A stretch of 64,000 bases of DNA. It comes from JABDMH01 sp965222645. Lineage in GTDB: Bacteria; Bacteroidota; Bacteroidia; Chitinophagales; Saprospiraceae. Positions within the stretch are counted from its first letter, which is position 1. The number at the start of each line of letters is the position of its first letter. The notes under the pieces are model-generated. The model saw nothing but the letters and a program-made list of their open reading frames with translations, was not told where the DNA came from and made no database searches. This document shows positions 36,465-44,585 of the stretch, piece after piece. Where the stretch lies: assembly GCA_965222645.1 (NCBI GenBank), contig OZ244968.1:3968001-4032000 (forward strand), written 5' to 3'. The translations under genes were made by a program, and so were the position numbers.

Positions 36465-37640
36465 ATGAAAAATATTTATATAATACTATTGACAGCACTT
36501 ATAATAAGTTGCAACAAAGAAACAGATGAACGTCTTGATTCTAGACGGGATGTTAATTTGGAATTCAAAGCACTGGATGACATCGCGAGAAATAATAATC
36601 TTCTGAATACAGCAGCTATAGGAATTATTGAACGGTCGAGAGACCCGATTTTTAGAGAGTATGTGCATGCTAAAGTCAGGGAACAATTTGATGGTGATGA
36701 TAACGTTTTATTAAAAACTATAGATTCGAAATATCCATTGATGGAGAAGTTTAAGGAATCGATCAGGGCGTATGGTACTCTGAAACTAAATCAGCGCAGT
36801 GGGGACTTTAATTTTGATGTGTACGATGTGGAGGAACTGATAAATCTTGCTATTCATGGCTTTGAAGTCTTTGAAGGAGAGCAGAAGTGGTATCCTCAGA
36901 TTTATGTGCCGTTTATTGATCAGGTGGATCTTGAGTCGATCCCTACTATCGTAGTGGGTAATCAGGATGGTGGCGATTGCCGTGTATTGGGATACAGACC
37001 TCATAACAATAAAATCGGCTATAAGGCAATCATGGTGGATGAACGTTACGCTTCAGAAAATTTGGTATGGGTGATTTCGACCAATGAATCTGTCGATAAT
37101 GACGGTAATCTTGTCAGACCTTTATCGAATGAAAATTCTCGATCAAGAGATTTAATCGTCTTTATCGAATATACAAAAATTTCTAGCACGAAGGAGTGCT
37201 GGCTCTGTGGTGCCGCAGATGTTTCCATGTCCTCACTGCAACTTATTGATGACTCGAATTGTGAAATTGAAGCAGATAATGGGAATACTTTTTTGAACTA
37301 TGTTAAAATTGGAAAGAAAAGTACTGGAAATTGGATTAAGTCAACTAGCTCGGGTTTTAACCCTTTCTTTATTGACCACAATAAAAGGCTCGAGGATAAC
37401 CAATCAGTGATTTGGGTCGTGTTTGAGAAGGATAATACTACAAAGAGACAAAAGGCAACTTTTCCAACATTTTGCTCAGGAGTGACCCATGAAATAAAAT
37501 ATCAATCGAAAGATTCATATTTTGGAAAATGGGGAGCCGCTCGATGCAATTTTTTCGATGGCTGCAATGCAGCATTTGGTCACCAAGAGGTAGCCTATGA
37601 TTCAAAAAATAGTACAAAAGTGACATCCGGGGAAAACTAA
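36465..37640 (+). CDS. Lipoprotein paralogue 2, unknown function
   Basis: A 391-residue lipoprotein (signal MKNIYIILLTALIISC, start at 36465) homologous along its length to the preceding gene. Shared blocks: NNLLNTAAIGIIE, QFDGDDNVLLK, EQKWYPQIYVPF, VVGNQDGGDCRVLGYRP, WVISTNESVDNDGN, TKECWLCGAADVSM. The Cys in ECWLCG plus later Cys (FCSGV, ARCNFFDGCNAAFG) may form disulfides. No known domain. Unlike paralogue 1, its signal peptide is coded without a simple repeat, so it is constitutively in frame. The pair looks like a recent tandem duplication and may be surface exposed. Confidence 0.82.
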   Translation: MKNIYIILLTALIISCNKETDERLDSRRDVNLEFKALDDIARNNNLLNTAAIGIIERSRDPIFREYVHAKVREQFDGDDNVLLKTIDSKYPLMEKFKESIRAYGTLKLNQRSGDFNFDVYDVEELINLAIHGFEVFEGEQKWYPQIYVPFIDQVDLESIPTIVVGNQDGGDCRVLGYRPHNNKIGYKAIMVDERYASENLVWVISTNESVDNDGNLVRPLSNENSRSRDLIVFIEYTKISSTKECWLCGAADVSMSSLQLIDDSNCEIEADNGNTFLNYVKIGKKSTGNWIKSTSSGFNPFFIDHNKRLEDNQSVIWVVFEKDNTTKRQKATFPTFCSGVTHEIKYQSKDSYFGKWGAARCNFFDGCNAAFGHQEVAYDSKNSTKVTSGEN

Positions 37641-37703
37641 ATCAACAATTGTGAAGGGTACACTTTGAGAGACTCGTATGTTTAAATATTGAGAAAGATC
37701 GAC

Positions 37704-38458
37704 ATGAAATACTTTCACCTTCTGTCTTTCTTTTTTTATACTGTCATGAGTTTCAATGATAGCTATGCTCAGACCAGATCATTTTTTTAGGTTTGGAATC
37801 TGGCCCCGTACTTTCCTTTTCCACATTCGAGCACGTCAATATTGATCCCATCAGAGTCACCACTGCTTTAGATCTATGTTATGGGCTTGAGGCTGGGATG
37901 AAGCTCAATAACATTTTTTCTTTTGGCCTGTATTTGGGATCCACAAGCGTTTCTCTGAAATATAGAGTAAGTGGATCTCCAGTATTGCCGGGACATTGGC
38001 TTTATACATATAAAATTGGTGGCGTGTTTATGGGTCAGATTCGTCCAACATTTACTCTTCTTAGACAAGACCAACACCGGCTATCAATGTCCTTGAATTT
38101 TGGAATACTATCAATTTACGATGGAGATCGAGATGCATCATTTAATCAAGAAGTTGCTAGCAGGAATGCAGGTAATGATGCAGTTCTTACTTTCGATGAA
38201 GTGCCCAGGAGGTTTGGCCAGTCAAATTTTCATATAGGATCGTTGATCGGCTACGAAAGGATGATTTCTTCCTCGTTATCATTTCATTTAGTGGTGGGTC
38301 ATCAGATCGGATTTAGAAAAGTAATACACTCCAGATTACTTGATGGTGTATACAAAACAACAGGAGGTACCATTGGAGTACAATCGGTCATTTTTACTGC
38401 TGGTGATCGATTATTCGCAGTAGTGAGGGGTCGCTACTACCTTGGACGAAGCAAATGA
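37704..38458 (+). CDS. Small outer-membrane protein, frameshifted at a T7 run
   Basis: The ATG at 37704 begins a good signal peptide (MKYFHLLSFFFYTVMSF ... SYAQ) and then meets TAG just after a run of seven T (37782-37788). One additional T would continue as RSFFLGLESGPVLSF into a frame open to 38458, giving about 250 residues. This frame is rich in alternating beta strands (KYRVSGSPVLPG, RLSMSLNFGILSIYDGD, LFAVVRGRYYLGRSK), like a small outer-membrane barrel. Without the extra T, only a TTG at 37793 could start it, with no signal peptide. Phase variation, sequence error or early decay are all possible. Follows the lipoprotein pair by 63 bp. Confidence 0.72.
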
Positions 38459-38466
38459 GTAGAGGC

Positions 38467-39119
38467 AAGAGCAAAAGTTGAGTCACCTCCTTGGAAATAA
38501 TTTGAATTTTTTCATTACTTCTAGGTGTAATAGTTTTTTGTCTTCTGACAAGTAACTCGTTGTTTGGACAAAAATTCTATTTGGGTATGCAAAGTGAGTG
38601 TAATGGCTCGCTTTCTCGCTCTGTTTAGAAAAATTTGAATCCCGCCAAATTATCGATAACCATGAAATTCGACCCTGCTTACTTGTGGAATACAAAATGA
38701 ATAAAGGTCATGCCTTGGAATTCCAAAGTGGAATCGGAACTATTGGAATTTCTTATGTAATAAATAGTTTATTGATTTCTCCGAAGGACTTAGTCGTCGT
38801 GACACATCCTTTGGAGACAGTTTCTTTCGAGCTCGTAACGTTTTCTCTGTTGACCCATCATGATAATATGTACACATCACTGGGCCTTTGGCAATTTTTC
38901 GGTTTCACGAAAAATCGGTGATCGGATAGTCGTAAATACCATGGCAGGATTTCGAATGGGAGTTGAGCCCATTCATTCGCGGTTTTTGGAGGGCATGATC
39001 ACGCACACAGATATCAATTTTACATAGTCACTATGAGATAGTTTCTTCTACATAGGGTGATCAAGTCTTTTTTTCTGCTGGTCTTGCATGGTTTTTCGGT
39101 AAAAAAAGAAAAAGTAATA
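38467..39119 (+). pseudogene. Decayed paralogue of the preceding outer-membrane protein
   Basis: Fragments in shifting frames match the gene just upstream. FRMGVEPIHSRFLEGM (about 38947-38998) mirrors FRKVIHSRLLDGV, and QVFFSAGLAWFFGKKRKSN (from about 39063) mirrors QSVIFTAGDRLFAVVRGR. A longer open piece, 38685-38921, reads beta-strand-like (MNKGHALEFQSGIGTIGISYVINSLL). Several stops and frame changes separate them, so this is a degenerate tandem copy. Confidence 0.65.
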
Positions 39120-39130
39120 TGATTACAAAC

Positions 39131-40495
39131 CTATCCCACACTCAACGTCTCCGAAATATCGGTCCTGAAGGCCTGCCATGCGGGAATGGCTGCAGAGAGT
39201 AATCCCACGATCAGGCATCCGATCAACAGCCAAAATTCCTCTTTGAGAAATACACCTCCGCTGATGCTGTACCGGTATGCCTCTTGCATTTTGGTTGCCA
39301 AATATTCGACTGATAAATGACTTAGAGCCATCCCGATGATATACCCCAGCAATGCAATGAGCAAGCCCTCACATAAAATGAGTAGGAATAATTTCCCGCG
39401 ACCCGCTCCCATCACACGCATCAGCGCCAGCTCGTATTTTCGATCTTTTAGTGAGCCCAGCAGCGAAATAAAAATACTTAAGCCAGAGACAAATACAATG
39501 ACCCAGGCCAGCATTTTTAATGTATTTAATCCCACACCCATCAAACTGAAAAGACGATTAATTTCTATCGCCGGTGTCGCAGCCTGAAGGGCCGTATTTT
39601 CATTGATGTTGCGCTGCATATTCAACGTCTGGAAATTTCGATTTTTGAATTTTAGCAACATCGAAGTGATTTGTTTTTCCGGATAGGAGATCAATGGTTG
39701 ATCATACGAGGGGTGATCGTGGCTGTGATTATCTGCAGCGGGTTTTTCATTTTCTTCGGTTTCGTGATCGTGACCGGCATGATCATCCTCGTGCTGATGT
39801 CCTTCTTCCCCATGTTCGTCCTCGTGGTCATGCTCCTGTGGTGTTTCCTGAGCAGGGGCTTCTGACCCGTGCTCATGAACCATCCAAATGGTGGGTGTAG
39901 TGCATAATATCAGTTGATCAATTACTGATCCTGTGGGTTTTAAAATCCCCACGACCTTAAAGGGTTTTTCCGATTCGTGTTCAAAATCCTCATCGTGTTG
40001 TAGGCCGTGGGCGCTGTAAAATGTGGTTCCGATTTTGGCACTCAAAGACCGGGCGACGTCGGCTCCGATGGTCACATCAAAATGATCTTCAAATAGTTTT
40101 CCCTCAGAAATCTCCGCCTCATACAATGACACGATATCGTGGTTTGTCCCTACAATTCTAAAATTGCGATAATTATCTCCGAGGGAAAGTGGAATAGATT
40201 GCTCTATCAGGGGATGTCCCTTTCGCAGAAACGGGGTGGCATCTTTGATATCAATATTGCCAGTAGGAGCATCGACGTGATACATATTGCACAGTATGAG
40301 TTGCAGCGGGCTTCCCTTTGCGCCCACTACCAGATCGACTCCGGCGAGATTTTTTTCAAATTTTTCGTCGAGTTGTTTATTTAATAGGAGTAAAAGGGAG
40401 ATCAGTCCCACACCGAGAGCAAAAAGGATGACGCTGAGTATCATCCCAAGCGGACGATTTACAAGATTTTTCCAACTGAGCCAAATCGTCTTCAT
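39131..40495 (-). CDS. FtsX/MacB-type ABC transporter permease with His-rich loop
   Basis: Inner-membrane permease (454 residues) of the LolC/MacB/FtsX superfamily: TM1 at about 17-38 (ILSVILFALGVGLISLLLLL), a large periplasmic domain, and three C-terminal TMs (from about 325) with the coupling motif KYELALMRVMGAGRGKLF. The periplasmic domain carries a strongly His/Asp/Glu-rich stretch at about residues 205-265 (HDHEDEHGEEGHQHEDDH), a likely metal-binding loop, plausibly zinc. It overlaps the ATPase gene by 4 bp (ATGA). The cargo may be a metal-related lipoprotein or substrate; not determinable here. Confidence 0.9.
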   Translation of the reverse strand: MKTIWLSWKNLVNRPLGMILSVILFALGVGLISLLLLLNKQLDEKFEKNLAGVDLVVGAKGSPLQLILCNMYHVDAPTGNIDIKDATPFLRKGHPLIEQSIPLSLGDNYRNFRIVGTNHDIVSLYEAEISEGKLFEDHFDVTIGADVARSLSAKIGTTFYSAHGLQHDEDFEHESEKPFKVVGILKPTGSVIDQLILCTTPTIWMVHEHGSEAPAQETPQEHDHEDEHGEEGHQHEDDHAGHDHETEENEKPAADNHSHDHPSYDQPLISYPEKQITSMLLKFKNRNFQTLNMQRNINENTALQAATPAIEINRLFSLMGVGLNTLKMLAWVIVFVSGLSIFISLLGSLKDRKYELALMRVMGAGRGKLFLLILCEGLLIALLGYIIGMALSHLSVEYLATKMQEAYRYSISGGVFLKEEFWLLIGCLIVGLLSAAIPAWQAFRTDISETLSVG

Positions 40496-41133
40496 ACTAA
40501 TTCCTTTTTGAGGTGAATCGTTTTTTCAAATACTTCCTTCAATCTTGAGTCATGGGTTACGATGAGCAATGTAATGTCATCGGCTGCAGCTTGCTCGCGC
40601 AATAGATTGATTACTTCTGCACAGTGGAAGTCGTCGAGGGCGGAAGTGGGCTCATCTGCAAGGATTAATTTGGGATTGTTTACCAGCGCCCGGGCGATCG
40701 ATGCCCGTTGTTGCTCACCCACACTGAGACGGTGTGGTCTATCGGTGCTTTTGTGTGCGATCTTCAGGCGGTGTAAAATATCGTGAATTCTCGTAGGATC
40801 ACTATTTAGTCCCGCCAGTGTTTGTGCAAGCTCCAGGTTTTGCGCAATATTTAATGCTTTTACAAAATGGGGCTGCTGGAAGACAATGCCGATATTTTGA
40901 CCTCTAAAAATATCCAGGGTGTGCTCACTCATTTTAATGATATCATTCCCATCAATCATTATTGATCCATCATCGGCTTTTCGCAATCCCGCCAGCAAGT
41001 GCAGCAATGTTGTTTTGCCACTACCCGATTCTCCCAATATGAGCCAATGTTCTCCTTTTTTACACCGAATATCCGGGAAATACAGGGGGGTATTTCTATT
41101 GTATGAAAATCTGAGATCTTTTGATTCTAACAT
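40492..41133 (-). CDS. LolD/MacB-type ABC transporter ATP-binding protein
   Basis: ATP-binding subunit, 213 residues. Walker A LGESGSGKTTLLHLLAG, Q loop VFQQPHFVKAL, signature LSVGEQQRASIARALV, Walker B LILADEPTSALD, H loop VTHDSRL. It overlaps the permease start by ATGA, so the two form one transporter. The LolD/MacB class drives mechanotransmission across the inner membrane rather than classical import. Confidence 0.95.
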   Translation of the reverse strand: MLESKDLRFSYNRNTPLYFPDIRCKKGEHWLILGESGSGKTTLLHLLAGLRKADDGSIMIDGNDIIKMSEHTLDIFRGQNIGIVFQQPHFVKALNIAQNLELAQTLAGLNSDPTRIHDILHRLKIAHKSTDRPHRLSVGEQQRASIARALVNNPKLILADEPTSALDDFHCAEVINLLREQAAADDITLLIVTHDSRLKEVFEKTIHLKKELV

Positions 41134-41141
41134 GGTTAAAA

Positions 41142-42050
41142 TTACAATAATGCTGCTCCAAAAACTCCAGCGCTGTCACCGAGCTTTGGTTTCAAAAATA
41201 CGGTGTCCAGCCGGTTATTAAATACGAATTCCTTTACGTGTTCTATTCCTTCGGAGTACAGCAGATCGACATTGCCTACCCCTCCACCCAGCACTACAAC
41301 AGTTGGATCAATGATATTGATTACATTGGCAAGTCCTTTTCCAAAAAAATGGAGTAATCTCTCGACCGTTGCGGTAGCAACCTGGTCAATATTATCTTTG
41401 TGACGTTGTACAATTTCCGGTAATCTTCTTCTGACATTCGAGCGATCATTGTAGTGTTTTTCCAAAGCTGTCCCAGAAATGATCTTCTCGACACATCCCG
41501 TATTTCCGCAATAGCAGGGACCCCCGGACTCATCGAGAAACGTATGGCCCCACTCGCCTCCAATGCCCTGTCTGCCTTGTAGAAGTCGTCCATTGACCAC
41601 TACACCTCCACCCACACCGGTACCCATGATGACTCCAAAGACGACTTCAGGGTCCGTGAAGTGCTCGATTGCGGCCCCGAGTTTTGCCTCGGCATATGCA
41701 AAACAATTGGCGTCATTGGCCATATTGATTTCGAGCCCAAATAAATCCTGCAGGTCTTTCAATAAAGGTTTTCCGTTTAATACAGTCGTGTTGCAATTTT
41801 TCATTGTCCCCAAAACAGGATCAAGCACACCAGGTGTTCCGACACCCAGTTTTTCAGGGCGGAGACCAGTTCGGTTGATCAACTGATCGACACATTTTCC
41901 CATTTGACTTACGATGTGCACATACCCTTTTTCACTCTCTGTAGGAACACGTAGTCTGTCTACAACCTCCAGTGAGGATGCATCTCGGAGGATTACGCCT
42001 TCGATTTTGGTGCCTCCCAAATCAATGCCCCAGACGGGATTTCTACTCAT
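41142..42050 (-). CDS. ROK-family glucokinase-like kinase
   Basis: Cytoplasmic ROK sugar kinase (302 residues). WGIDLGGTKIEGVIL is the phosphate loop, NDANCFAYAEAKLG has the catalytic Asp, GTGVGGGVVVNGRLLQG binds phosphate, and GEWGHTFL plus CYCGNTGCVEKIISG form the zinc-binding CxCGxxGCxE motif that the other ROK gene here lacks. Probable glucokinase or N-acetylhexosamine kinase. It lies 8 bp upstream of the ABC ATPase gene on the same strand and is probably in its operon. Confidence 0.92.
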   Translation of the reverse strand: MSRNPVWGIDLGGTKIEGVILRDASSLEVVDRLRVPTESEKGYVHIVSQMGKCVDQLINRTGLRPEKLGVGTPGVLDPVLGTMKNCNTTVLNGKPLLKDLQDLFGLEINMANDANCFAYAEAKLGAAIEHFTDPEVVFGVIMGTGVGGGVVVNGRLLQGRQGIGGEWGHTFLDESGGPCYCGNTGCVEKIISGTALEKHYNDRSNVRRRLPEIVQRHKDNIDQVATATVERLLHFFGKGLANVINIIDPTVVVLGGGVGNVDLLYSEGIEHVKEFVFNNRLDTVFLKPKLGDSAGVFGAALL

Positions 42051-42284
42051 GCTTTGAAGTTATTATTTTGAGAAAACAATTAACGCAATTTCCAGTAAAG
42101 TAAATTAATTAGGAATTATTAAAAAATTTGTTCAATCTTTGCGCACGATCTATTACAAGTAGTATCATGCGAATATTTATTCCAGCCCGGGTCTAAGAAC
42201 TGCCGTTACGGCATTGCTCTTTATCGTCTCCATTGATAAAATCGGGACCAATTCCACCAATTTTTATCGTTATCTGTAATTCGC

Positions 42285-43670
42285 ATGAAGAAGTTTTCAA
42301 AGATTATTATATCTGCCATTAAGGGTGAGGAAAAAAATTTCACCACGGGTAGCATCGACAGGGCCATTGTCCTCCTGTCTATTCCGATGATCCTCGAGAT
42401 GATCATGGAGGCCTTATTTGCAGTGGTCGACGTGTTTTTTGTTTCTAAAGTCAGTGTCCATGCTGTCGCAACCGTTGGGCTGACGGAATCAGTAATCACC
42501 ATTGTTTACTCAATTGCCATTGGTTTAAGTATGGCTACTACGGCAATGATATCACGCAGGGTCGGTGAGGGGGAGCACGAAAGAGCCGCGGTGGCTGCTG
42601 TACAGTCGATATTAATTGCTTTGGCTTTTTCACTTGTGATCAGTGTAGTGGGAATTCTCTTTGCAGGGAATATCCTGCGTCTCATGGGAGGTACTCCAGA
42701 GCTGATAGAGGAGGGAATTTGGTACACCCGGATCATCTTTGGCGGCAACTTTGTGATTATGCTACTCTTCCTACTCAATGCTATTTTTAGGGGAGCCGGG
42801 GATGCGGCAATTGCAATGCGTGCGCTGTGGATAGCAAATGGATTGAATATTGTCCTTGATCCCTGTTTCATTTTTGGTTTGGGTCCTTTTCCCGAATTAG
42901 GTGTGGCCGGTGCGGCTGTCGCCACGAACATCGGTCGCGGTATTGGAGTTCTTTTTCAGCTCTATGTTTTATTTAATGGAAAAGTAATCGTGAAAATAGC
43001 GCGGCGTCATTTTAAGATCGCATGGGATATTATCAAAAGGTTGCTGGATGTATCTATAGGAGGGATGAGTCAATATATAATCGCCTCTGCGAGTTGGATT
43101 TTTCTTATGCGAATCATAGCGGAATTTGGTGAAAAGGCCGTTGCCGGATATACCATTTCTATACGGATGATCATTTTTGCGATTTTGCCAGCTTGGGGAA
43201 TGGCCAATGCCGCTGCCACTTTAGTAGGCCAAAATCTCGGTGCCCAAAAACCAGATAGGGCTGAGGCTTCAGTATGGCGGTCTGCCTTTTTCACCATGCT
43301 TTTTTTGCTGGCTGTTTCGGTCTTTTATTTTTTGTTTGCCCGCGGAATGATTTCATTTTTTCATTCCGATCCTGATGTAGTAAAATATGGGACGGCTAGT
43401 CTCAAGATTATTTGTCTGGGATATGTATTTTTTGCATACGGGATGGTAATTGGTCAATCTTTTAATGGGGCAGGGGACACAAAAACACCGACCTGGATGA
43501 ATTTTATTTGCTTCTGGTTGCTTCAGATTCCATTGGCTTACGTCATGGGTATTACTTGGGGTATCGGCCCTAACGGTGTCTTCTGGGCGGTTGCGATAAG
43601 TGAGACTGTTTTGGCATTCTTATGCATATATCTTTTTAGGAAGGGAAAGTGGAAGTCCGTTGAGATTTAG
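42285..43670 (+). CDS. MATE-family efflux transporter
   Basis: Multidrug and toxic compound extrusion protein, 461 residues with twelve predicted membrane segments. The MATE features are SIDRAIVLLSIPMILEMIMEALFAVVDVFFVS at the start of the first half, RRVGEGEHERAAVAAVQS, and in the second half QNLGAQKPDRAEASVWRS and FNGAGDTKTPTWMNF. It would export cationic drugs or metabolites in exchange for Na+ or H+. The 16-bp minisatellite follows its stop directly. Confidence 0.94.
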   Translation: MKKFSKIIISAIKGEEKNFTTGSIDRAIVLLSIPMILEMIMEALFAVVDVFFVSKVSVHAVATVGLTESVITIVYSIAIGLSMATTAMISRRVGEGEHERAAVAAVQSILIALAFSLVISVVGILFAGNILRLMGGTPELIEEGIWYTRIIFGGNFVIMLLFLLNAIFRGAGDAAIAMRALWIANGLNIVLDPCFIFGLGPFPELGVAGAAVATNIGRGIGVLFQLYVLFNGKVIVKIARRHFKIAWDIIKRLLDVSIGGMSQYIIASASWIFLMRIIAEFGEKAVAGYTISIRMIIFAILPAWGMANAAATLVGQNLGAQKPDRAEASVWRSAFFTMLFLLAVSVFYFLFARGMISFFHSDPDVVKYGTASLKIICLGYVFFAYGMVIGQSFNGAGDTKTPTWMNFICFWLLQIPLAYVMGITWGIGPNGVFWAVAISETVLAFLCIYLFRKGKWKSVEI

Positions 43671-43821
43671 AGTAGGGAAGTGGTGTAGTGGGGAAGTGGT
43701 ATAGTGGGGAAGTGGTGTAGTGGGGAAGTGGTGTAGTGGGGAAGTGGTGTAGTGGGGAAGAGGTATAGTGGGGAAGTGGTAAAGTAGGGAAATGGTATAG
43801 TGGTGTAGTGGTGTAGTGGGG
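43669..43821. repeat. 16-bp minisatellite (TAGTGGGGAAGTGGTG)
   Basis: About nine head-to-tail copies; the first five TAGTGGGGAAG cores lie at 43686, 43702, 43718, 43734 and 43750, exactly 16 bp apart, followed by more divergent copies. It fills the MATE to VIT spacer and ends 32 bp before the next start. No hairpin or gene inside. Related sequence in the opposite orientation lies near 181-222. Confidence 0.9.
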
Positions 43822-43852
43822 TTGACATCTTCAAATTTCATATTATTGAATA

Positions 43853-44551
43853 ATGGAGGAGCATGCTCTTGAGAAACATTACATAAACAGAAGCAACTGG
43901 CTCAGGGCTGCAGTCCTGGGAGCAAATGACGGCATTCTTTCCACAGCTTCCATTGCCATTGGAGTGGCAGCTGCATCCGATCTACGAGAACCCATCGTTC
44001 TCGCTTCATTGGCTGGATTGGTAGCTGGGGCCCTGTCAATGGCCGCTGGAGAGTATGTTTCCGTCAGCTCACAAACTGACATCGAAAACGCCGACATCGA
44101 AAGGGAGAAGCTGGAGCTTGAAACCATGCCCGATTTGGAGCTGGAAGAACTCGCTAAAATCTACATGAGGCGTGGAGTCAAGGATGATACGGCAAGGGAA
44201 GTAGCCAGACAACTTACCGATCACAATGCCCTTGAGGCTCATGTGAGGGACGAGCTCGGTATCAATGAGATCAGTCAGGCCAATCCGCTGCAAGCGGCAA
44301 TTGCCTCTGGCGCTGCTTTTACGCTTGGAGGTCTGTTGCCCCTGCTCGTTGCTATGCTTGCTCCGTTGAGATACATGATTATCTATCAGTACGGGCTTGC
44401 TGTTATCTTTCTTGCTTTACTCGGTGCGGTTGCGGCTAAGGCAGGTGGATCTGAAGTATATAAAGCAGTCATAAGAATTACGCTTTGGGGTACCATTGCA
44501 ATGGGATTGACTGCTTTAGTGGGCTATTTATTTAATGTAAATATGGGTTAG
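43853..44551 (+). CDS. VIT1/CCC1-family transporter
   Basis: Membrane protein of 232 residues of the vacuolar-iron-transporter type. NRSNWLRAAVLGANDGILSTASIAIGVAAAS is the characteristic TM1, VAGALSMAAGEYVSVSSQ is TM2, a Glu-rich cytoplasmic metal-binding segment (DIENADIEREKLELETMPDLELEELAKIY) spans about 72-105, and three further TMs complete the fold. Likely Fe(II)/Mn(II) export. Convergent with typA. Confidence 0.93.
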   Translation: MEEHALEKHYINRSNWLRAAVLGANDGILSTASIAIGVAAASDLREPIVLASLAGLVAGALSMAAGEYVSVSSQTDIENADIEREKLELETMPDLELEELAKIYMRRGVKDDTAREVARQLTDHNALEAHVRDELGINEISQANPLQAAIASGAAFTLGGLLPLLVAMLAPLRYMIIYQYGLAVIFLALLGAVAAKAGGSEVYKAVIRITLWGTIAMGLTALVGYLFNVNMG

Positions 44552-44585
44552 TCAGATTTACCAGGGATGAATTCCACCGAAGAGG

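Noticed and set aside
39671..39900. Hydrophobic plus-strand frames opposite the ABC permease
   Set aside because: They are the antisense of the His/Asp-rich loop codons, which gives Met/Val/Leu-rich artefacts.
43620..43841. 73-residue Pro/His-rich protein on the minus strand
   Set aside because: It is just the translation of the 16-bp minisatellite.
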